A stretch of DNA of 10,933 bases from Chloroflexota bacterium. Lineage in GTDB: Bacteria > Chloroflexota > Dehalococcoidia > UBA2979. This document shows positions 1 to 4,209 of this stretch, piece after piece (the first letter of the stretch is position 1; the number at the start of each line of letters is the position of its first letter). The stretch is from positions 1 to 10,933 of the forward strand of contig VYDC01000153.1 in the NCBI GenBank assembly GCA_009843585.1, in the 5' to 3' direction. Under the pieces are notes generated by a model. That model saw only the letters and a list, made by a program, of their open reading frames with translations, had not been told where the DNA came from and made no database searches. Both the position numbers and the translations under genes were made by a program.

Positions 1-260
1 TCCCCGCACAGCGCTTCCTCGGGCCGGACGCCGCGGTCGGCCGCTGGCACGTGAGCAGCGAGATCGAGGTCGCACGGGGCGTCCTCGGGACGGTCCGCGC
101 CCGCTGGCTCGCGGACGGGCGCATCGAGTGGGGTTTCCGCGACGCCGCCGGCGCGGCTATCGTCCCCGACGTGAGGTTCTTGCCGGCGGAGCCGCCGGCA
201 GGACGGTGGTTCCGCAGCACGCCGCTCGACGTGACCCCCGTCCGGGCGGCGAGCGAGTAG
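1..260 (+). CDS. C-terminal fragment of a repeat-containing protein of unknown function (5' end outside the window)
   Basis: The reading frame is open from base 3 and ends at TAG 258-260, so only the last 85 codons are visible. A GTG at 51 is in frame, but coding character continues upstream of it, so it is probably internal. The fragment carries two related stretches. The first, near codons 5-20, reads RFLGPDAAVGRW then SSEIEV. The second, near codons 60-77, reads RFLPAEPPAGRW then STPLDV. The shared pattern is RFL-x(5)-GRW-x(2)-(S/T)-x-x-(I/L)-(E/D)-V. Between them lies WLADGRIEWGF, which looks like beta-strand material. I recall similar RFFPA/GRW segments at the ends of extracellular proteins in GC-rich Gram-positive-like bacteria, but I cannot name the family. 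Role unknown; it may be a surface or exported protein, by inference only. Confidence 0.6.
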   Translation, partial: PAQRFLGPDAAVGRWHVSSEIEVARGVLGTVRARWLADGRIEWGFRDAAGAAIVPDVRFLPAEPPAGRWFRSTPLDVTPVRAASE

Positions 261-270
261 ACGGCCTCGA

Positions 271-297
271 TCCCGCTCATCACTCCCCGGGGCGGGA
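271..297 (+). terminator. Candidate hairpin after the left-edge gene
   Basis: Bases 271-278 (TCCCGCTC) can pair with 290-297 (GGGCGGGA), giving eight pairs with one G-U and an 11-base loop, 10 bases after the stop codon at 260. There is no T-run. It could be a factor-assisted terminator or a chance fold in GC-rich DNA. Confidence 0.25.
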
Positions 298-335
298 GCG
301 CGGCCTCACTTGAAGGGTCGTCGCCGGGCGCGAGC

Positions 336-344
336 GGAGGAGGG
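336..344 (+). promoter_or_regulatory. Ribosome binding site that sets the start at 352
   Basis: GGAGGAGGG at 336-344 lies seven bases before ATG 352. The frame also has a TTG at 310 with no comparable purine-rich site, and the extra residues it would add are Arg-rich and unlike a membrane-protein N-terminus. The start at 352 is therefore preferred. Confidence 0.7.
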
Positions 345-351
345 TGACCGG

Positions 352-1086
352 ATGGCAATGGCATCGACACGGCAGGCAGGGCTCGCGCTCGTCGCGGGGG
401 TCGTCCTGGCGATGGTGGGATCCCTCGTCTTCCCCGGCGGGCCGTTCGTCGAGAGCGTCGACCAGACGGACTTCGAGGCGGCGCTCGCGGCCCTCGCCGA
501 CAGCCCCCGCCTCGGGCACCTCACGTCGCTGATGGTGATCGTCGGGATGCTGCTCCACGCCTACGGGCTGCTCGGGCTCATCGGCCTGGCTCGCGGGCAG
601 GAGGGCCTCCGGGGACCGGGGCTGCGGTTCGGGATCCTCCTCAGCCTGTTCGCGTGGGGCATCTTCACCGTCGCGATCGGCAAGCGGCTCATGGTGATCC
701 ACCTCATCCAGCGCAGCGACCTCGCCGAGACGGCCGAGATGCAGGCGCTCTCCGACAGCGCGGCGCTCACCGGTCACACCGAGATGGCGGGCCTGACCGT
801 CGCGTTCATCACCATGTACCCGTTCGAATCGGCCCTCGTGGGGCTCGGCCTCGCGCCGCGGTTCGTCGGGATGGACGTCTTCCGGGCCTCCTGCTACGGC
901 CTCGTCGTGGTCGGGGCGCTCGGGCTTCTGAACCTCGTGTACGCCCTCTTCGTTCCCGACACGGATCTGTTGAGTCACCTCATCATCAACAACCTCGTGC
1001 TGTCGTTCGGCTCGCTCTGCCTGCTGATCCTCGGCATCGGCATGTACCGGGGCCGCAGCGAGTTCACGCCCGACGACGCCCGCTAG
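352..1086 (+). CDS. Six-helix integral membrane protein, function unknown
   Basis: A 244-residue protein with six hydrophobic segments, at about residues 9-27, 57-80, 90-110, 147-168, 178-201 and 209-232. It has short loops, no signal for secretion beyond the first helix, and a charged C-terminus (RGRSEFTPDDAR). No catalytic motif, nucleotide-binding loop or transporter signature is visible. Histidines at 57, 69, 117, 142 and 209 lie in or near the helices but form no known metal or heme motif. It starts at ATG 352 behind a strong ribosome binding site. It points away from the left-edge gene's stop with a gap of about 90 bases and is convergent with the exported-protein gene at 1199-1960, so it is probably transcribed alone or with the left-edge gene. 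Its helix number and length resemble small DUF4386-like membrane proteins, but I do not claim that family. Confidence 0.8.
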   Translation: MAMASTRQAGLALVAGVVLAMVGSLVFPGGPFVESVDQTDFEAALAALADSPRLGHLTSLMVIVGMLLHAYGLLGLIGLARGQEGLRGPGLRFGILLSLFAWGIFTVAIGKRLMVIHLIQRSDLAETAEMQALSDSAALTGHTEMAGLTVAFITMYPFESALVGLGLAPRFVGMDVFRASCYGLVVVGALGLLNLVYALFVPDTDLLSHLIINNLVLSFGSLCLLILGIGMYRGRSEFTPDDAR

Positions 1087-1140
1087 GCGTTCACGGCGGC
1101 CGGAGGCTTGCCCGCGGGCTCGCCGGTCGCGGCGGAGAGG

Positions 1141-1172
1141 GGGAAGGGACGCCGTCCCCGGCGCCCCTTCCC
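1141..1172. terminator. Strong hairpin between convergent genes, likely two-way terminator
   Basis: Bases 1141-1153 pair with 1160-1172 in a 13-base stem with one A-C mismatch and a six-base loop (GTCCCC, 1154-1159). It sits between the stop of the membrane protein (1086) and the stop of the facing gene (1199), where a terminator serving both strands is expected. Neither side has a U-run, so it is not a classical intrinsic terminator. It may work as a factor-assisted or I-shaped terminator, as is usual in GC-rich bacteria. Confidence 0.45.
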
Positions 1173-1198
1173 ATGACCGCGCGACCCGGGCGGGAGGG

Positions 1199-1960
1199 CT
1201 ACTCCGAGCCGCCGGCCAGGGTGGGGCTCTTCTTGCCGTTGCGCGCGCCGCTCCCGTCTCCCGGGTCGCAGTCGCCGGCGCGCCCCCGGTGACCGCGTCC
1301 GCCAAGGCCCGATCGATCGGCGCGCTCACCGCGGTGACCGGCCCGGTGGACGCCGGGGCCCCGGCCGGCGTCGCGGAGCAACGCCGCCTGCTCGGAGCTG
1401 ATCTCGCCCGCCTCCTCGGCCGCGCCGATGGCGGCGTCCCGCGCCTCGACGAGGGCGGCCGCCAGGGCGACCCTGTTCACGGCGGCGAGCCGTTGGCGCA
1501 GCGTGCCGTCCTCCCTCGCCGCGTCGACCTCGGCCCTCGTGATGCCGAGCGCCGAGGCGTAGGCGGCGGACGCATCGACCCGCACCGCGCCCCGCAGGCT
1601 CTTGAGCGCGTCGATCTCGTCGGCCGTGAGGTCGTCCCGCCCGGCGCGGATCATCTCCGTGAGCCGGTCGGCCTGCGCCGGGGTGATGTCGCCGGCCGCC
1701 TCGGCGGCGTCGACGGCCTCGGTCGCCTCGTCCTCGTAGGCCGCCCGGAGGTCGCCTCTCGAGACGTCGACGAGGAGGCCTGCGAGCGTGCCGTCCTCGC
1801 GCGCCTGCTCGACCTCGCCCGAGCTGATGCCGAGCGCCCGCGCCAGCACGTCGACCCGGTCTACCAGGCGGCCGCCGGGGTGCGCGAGCGCCGTGCCGGC
1901 GACGAGCAGCGCCGCCAGGCCGCCGAGGGCCAGTGCCGCTATCGCTCTCGTCCGTGTCAT
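1199..1960 (-). CDS. Exported helical protein with two repeats, function unknown
   Basis: A 253-residue protein starting at ATG 1960 behind AGAAGG. Residues 1-26 look like a Sec signal peptide: MTRTR, then a hydrophobic Ala/Leu stretch, then a signal peptidase I site at ALA|HP. There is no lipobox cysteine. The mature part holds two related units of about 65 residues, near 39-105 and 134-198. Each has ALGI-x(3)-EV-x(2)-AREDGTL, then an Ala/Glu-rich helix, then GxI(T/S)xxQAxxL. I recall this pattern in small exported proteins annotated as hypothetical or YckD-like in actinobacteria and Chloroflexota. The last 55 residues are Gly/Arg-rich and probably disordered. The gene lies 192 bases downstream of the kinase gene on the same strand but has its own regulated-looking promoter (1997-2040). 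A periplasmic or cell-surface partner of the neighbouring kinase or exporter is an inference. The tail could also reflect a frameshift near 1370, but the other frames show no better continuation. Confidence 0.8.
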   Translation of the reverse strand: MTRTRAIAALALGGLAALLVAGTALAHPGGRLVDRVDVLARALGISSGEVEQAREDGTLAGLLVDVSRGDLRAAYEDEATEAVDAAEAAGDITPAQADRLTEMIRAGRDDLTADEIDALKSLRGAVRVDASAAYASALGITRAEVDAAREDGTLRQRLAAVNRVALAAALVEARDAAIGAAEEAGEISSEQAALLRDAGRGPGVHRAGHRGERADRSGLGGRGHRGRAGDCDPGDGSGARNGKKSPTLAGGSE

Positions 1961-1996
1961 GTGACCTTCTTCGCTGATCCGGTCACGGTGGGCCGC

Positions 1997-2040
1997 AGGC
2001 TAGCGGGCGGTGCGTAAGCCCCCGGTAAGTCCCGCGTAAG
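1997..2040 (-). promoter_or_regulatory. Promoter with three 11-base-spaced repeats (predicted response-regulator operator), upstream of the exported protein
   Basis: Read on the - strand, CTTAC occurs three times (2040-2036, 2029-2025, 2018-2014), with starts exactly 11 bases apart. An 11-base gap follows (2013-2003), then TAGCCT (2002-1997), a TAnnnT-type -10 hexamer. No -35 hexamer is visible; the repeats occupy that position. Transcription would start near 1990, giving a leader of about 30 bases before ATG 1960. The same spacing and the same TAGCCTGC sequence recur upstream of the response-regulator gene. Direct repeats with an 11-base period next to the -10 are typical of PhoB/OmpR-family activators. 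Assignment to the regulator at 3400-4056 is inference. Confidence 0.65.
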
Positions 2041-2136
2041 GCCCGCCGGTCGCGCCGTCGTCGTGAAGGAGCGGGCCGTCGCGTCGCGTGACGGGGGGTG
2101 GTGCTCCGGAGGTCCGGCTCCCGCCGGAGGGACGCC

Positions 2137-2153
2137 GCGCCGGGCGCCGGCGC
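2137..2153 (-). terminator. Candidate hairpin at the end of the kinase gene
   Basis: GCGCCGG (2137-2143) pairs with CCGGCGC (2147-2153) around a three-base loop, starting at the last base of the kinase stop codon. A second, weaker stem lies just beyond (2104-2109 with 2124-2129). Neither has a U-run. They could separate the regulator-kinase transcript from the exported-protein promoter. Confidence 0.3.
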
Positions 2154-3400
2154 TACCGGGGCGTGCGCTCCCGCCTGCGGGGCAGCGAGATCTCGATGGC
2201 GAGGCCGCCCCGGGGCAGCGCGCGCGCCGCCGCAGCGCCGCGGTGGGCGTTCACGATGGCGCGCACGATGGAGAGCCCGAGGCCGTAGCCTCCCCGCCCG
2301 CGCGTGCGGGTTCCCTCCAGCCGCGTGAAGCGCTCGAAGAGCCGCGGCGCCTCGTCCTCTGCGATGGGAGCGCCTCCGTTGGCGACGCGCAGCGTCGCCG
2401 TCTCGCCGTCCGTGCCGCTCGTGATCTCGATCCAGCCGCCCCGCTCGTTGTGCTGCACCGCGTTGTCGACGAGGTTCCCGGCCAGGCGGTCCAGCAGCAT
2501 CGGGTCTCCCTCGACGCGCGCCTCGTCGAGCCGGAGCGTGAGGCGCAGTTCCAGCGCGGCGATCTCCGCCTCGCGCGCGTCGACGGCGCGCCGCACCGCC
2601 TCGGCGAGGTCGGTCTCCTCGTCGTGCGCGAGCGGCTCCTCGGCGCGCGCGAGCACCAGCAGCCGGTCGATGAGGTCCTCGGTGCGGTCGATGGCGCGGC
2701 GCACGACCGAGGCCGTGCTCGCCAGCTGCTCGCGGCCCGCGTCCGGATCCTCGAGCGTGACGTCGATCTCGGTGCGGATGATCGTGAGCGGGGTGCGCAG
2801 CTCGTGCGAGGCGTTGGCGACGAACTCGCGCTGCGCCCGGAACGCCGACTGCAGGCGGTCGAGCATCGCGTCGAACTGGTCGGCGAGGTCCTTGAGCTCG
2901 TCGGAGGGCCCGGTGAGATCGATGCGCTCGTCGAGGCTCTCGTCGCCGATGCGGCGCGCGGTGGCGGCGATCTCGTGGACGGGCCGCAGCAGCCGCCCGG
3001 CCACGAGCCAGCCGAGGCCGATCGAGAGCGCGGCCATCAGCGCGAAGGCGACGCTCGACTGCCAGATGATCTGGTCGAGGGTGTCGCTCTTGATGTGGGA
3101 GATGACGCTGTTGAAGAGCGGCGCCGCGGAGACGGCGCGGCGGGGGTTGACGGGGCGGCTGGGCGGCTGCGGCCGCTCCAGCAGGAAGAGGAACTCGCCG
3201 CGCAGCTCGCCCGGCTCCATCTGGAGGCGCTGCTCGAGGTTCTCCCGGAGATCGGCGCTGTCGGAGGGAAAGGTGCGCGCGACGAGGGCGACGTTGAAGG
3301 CCAGCACCGTCGTGCCGGCGAGGAGGAGGAGACCGCCGTACCAGAGCGTGAGGCGGAGCCGGATCGAGGGCCTCGGGACGGAGCTACGCGTCAGGCGCAT
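2153..3400 (-). CDS. Two-component sensor histidine kinase (HAMP, HisKA, HATPase_c)
   Basis: A 415-residue membrane kinase that would sense a signal outside the membrane, autophosphorylate on histidine and pass the phosphate to the regulator encoded just upstream. Visible order: a first membrane helix (about 18-40), an extracytoplasmic segment of about 70 residues (43-112), a second helix (about 113-134), HAMP (about 135-188), the H-box FVANASHELRTPLT with His199, the N-box NLVDNAVQHN with Asn309 and Asn313, and the G2 box GLGLS (373-377). The G1 region reads VANGGAPI (339-346), with Asn341 where most kinases have Asp. The related VxNTGP form is common in actinobacterial kinases, so activity is not in doubt on this ground. 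The start ATG (3400) overlaps the regulator's TGA by one base, indicating translational coupling. The sensor segment matches no ligand-binding domain I recognise. Confidence 0.95.
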   Translation of the reverse strand: MRLTRSSVPRPSIRLRLTLWYGGLLLLAGTTVLAFNVALVARTFPSDSADLRENLEQRLQMEPGELRGEFLFLLERPQPPSRPVNPRRAVSAAPLFNSVISHIKSDTLDQIIWQSSVAFALMAALSIGLGWLVAGRLLRPVHEIAATARRIGDESLDERIDLTGPSDELKDLADQFDAMLDRLQSAFRAQREFVANASHELRTPLTIIRTEIDVTLEDPDAGREQLASTASVVRRAIDRTEDLIDRLLVLARAEEPLAHDEETDLAEAVRRAVDAREAEIAALELRLTLRLDEARVEGDPMLLDRLAGNLVDNAVQHNERGGWIEITSGTDGETATLRVANGGAPIAEDEAPRLFERFTRLEGTRTRGRGGYGLGLSIVRAIVNAHRGAAAARALPRGGLAIEISLPRRRERTPR

Positions 3401-4056
3401 CAGGGGATGCGGTAGCCGACGCCGCGCACCGTCTCGATCAGCGACGGCTCGCCGAGGGTCTTGCGGAGCTTCATGACCGTGACGCGCACGACGTTGGTGA
3501 ACGGATCCGTGTGCTCGTCCCAGGCGCGATCGAGCAACTCCTCGGGGCTGACCACCGCGCCCTCGGCCTCGAGCAGCACCTGCAGCACCGCGAACTCCTT
3601 GCGCGTGAGGCGGAGCTCCCGCCCGCCGCGCGTGGCGCCGCGCCGCGCCGCGTCGAGGCGCACGCCGCCGCGCTCGAGCACCGGCCGCGCCGCCGGGCGC
3701 GTGCGCCGCCCGAGCGCGCGGATGCGCGCGCGCAGCTCTCCGAAGTCGAACGGCTTGGCGAGGTAGTCGTCCGCCCCGAGGTCGAGCCCATCGATGCGGT
3801 CGAGGACGGCGGCGGCGGCGGTGAGCATGAGGATGCGGGGATCGCCCTCGCCGGCGACGAGCTCGCGGCAGACCTCGTCCCCGTGCACGCGCGGCAGATC
3901 GCGGTCGAGCACGACGACGTCGTAGGGGTGTATGGAGGCCTTCTCGAGGGCGGCGGCGCCGTCGAAGGCCACGTCGACCGCGAGCCCGTCGCGCCGCAGC
4001 CCCCGCGCGATCGCGTTCGCGAGGTCGCGCTCGTCCTCGACCAGCAGGACCCGCAT
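3400..4056 (-). CDS. OmpR/PhoB-family response regulator (receiver plus winged-helix DNA-binding domain)
   Basis: A 218-residue transcription factor. The receiver domain (about 1-115) has the acidic pocket VED (Glu7, Asp8), the phospho-acceptor Asp51 in VVVLDRDLP, Thr79 and the Lys101-Pro102 pair of the final strand. The C-terminal winged-helix domain (about 125-218) has the LTRKEFAVLQVLL helix, the recognition-helix region TNVVRVTVMKLRKTLG and the closing hairpin TVRGVGYRIP. Start ATG 4056 follows GGAGGGAGGAG. It is the first gene of a regulator-kinase operon, and its own promoter (4085-4117) carries the 11-base repeats such proteins bind, so autoregulation is likely. The facing exporter promoter has the same repeats in mirrored orientation. 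Paralogue identity cannot be settled from sequence alone, so no gene name is given. Confidence 0.95.
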   Translation of the reverse strand: MRVLLVEDERDLANAIARGLRRDGLAVDVAFDGAAALEKASIHPYDVVVLDRDLPRVHGDEVCRELVAGEGDPRILMLTAAAAVLDRIDGLDLGADDYLAKPFDFGELRARIRALGRRTRPAARPVLERGGVRLDAARRGATRGGRELRLTRKEFAVLQVLLEAEGAVVSPEELLDRAWDEHTDPFTNVVRVTVMKLRKTLGEPSLIETVRGVGYRIP

Positions 4057-4084
4057 CGCTCCTCCCTCCCCGCCGTCGCGGCGC

Positions 4085-4117
4085 AGGCTACTCCGGCGAC
4101 CCTAACGCGAGCGTAAC
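4085..4117 (-). promoter_or_regulatory. Promoter/operator of the response regulator-kinase operon
   Basis: On the - strand the order is GTTAC (4117-4113), six bases, GTTAG (4106-4102), eleven bases (4101-4091), then TAGCCT (4090-4085). The repeat starts are 11 bases apart. The hexamer and its following GC match the exported-protein promoter at 1997-2002 exactly, at the same distance from the repeats. Transcription would begin near 4078, leaving about 22 bases before ATG 4056. Autoregulation by the encoded OmpR-type regulator is inferred. Confidence 0.6.
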
Positions 4118-4133
4118 GCGCGCGGCGCGCGAC

Positions 4134-4166
4134 GTTACGGCGGCGTTATCCCCCCCGCGTCACGGT
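4134..4166 (+). promoter_or_regulatory. Promoter/operator of the exporter operon
   Basis: On the + strand the order is GTTAC (4134-4138), six bases, GTTAT (4145-4149), eleven bases (4150-4160), then CACGGT (4161-4166). The repeat period and the distance to the hexamer equal those of the two TAGCCT promoters. CACGGT keeps only the conserved second-position A and sixth-position T of a -10 element, so this promoter would be weak without an activator. A start near 4173 would give a leader of about 37 bases before ATG 4210. These repeats mirror those of the divergent regulator promoter, forming an imperfect palindrome across 4102-4149. Confidence 0.5.
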
Positions 4167-4209
4167 ACGCCCGTCCGTTCGCCAGGGATCCCGGGGATGA
4201 GAGGCGCCA

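Noticed and set aside
280..1329. 349-codon - strand frame opposite the membrane-protein gene
   Set aside because: The composition is charged and Pro/Arg-rich with no motif, and it covers two real genes and the terminator between them. It is a shadow of the six-helix protein.
1199..1370. Frameshift as the cause of the Gly/Arg-rich tail of the exported protein
   Set aside because: Neither other frame gives a better continuation of the repeat pattern, and Gly-rich disordered tails are common in such exported proteins. Left as a caution only.
2063..3415. 450-codon + strand frame opposite the histidine kinase
   Set aside because: The kinase on the - strand has all catalytic boxes in order; this frame has none and is its antisense shadow.
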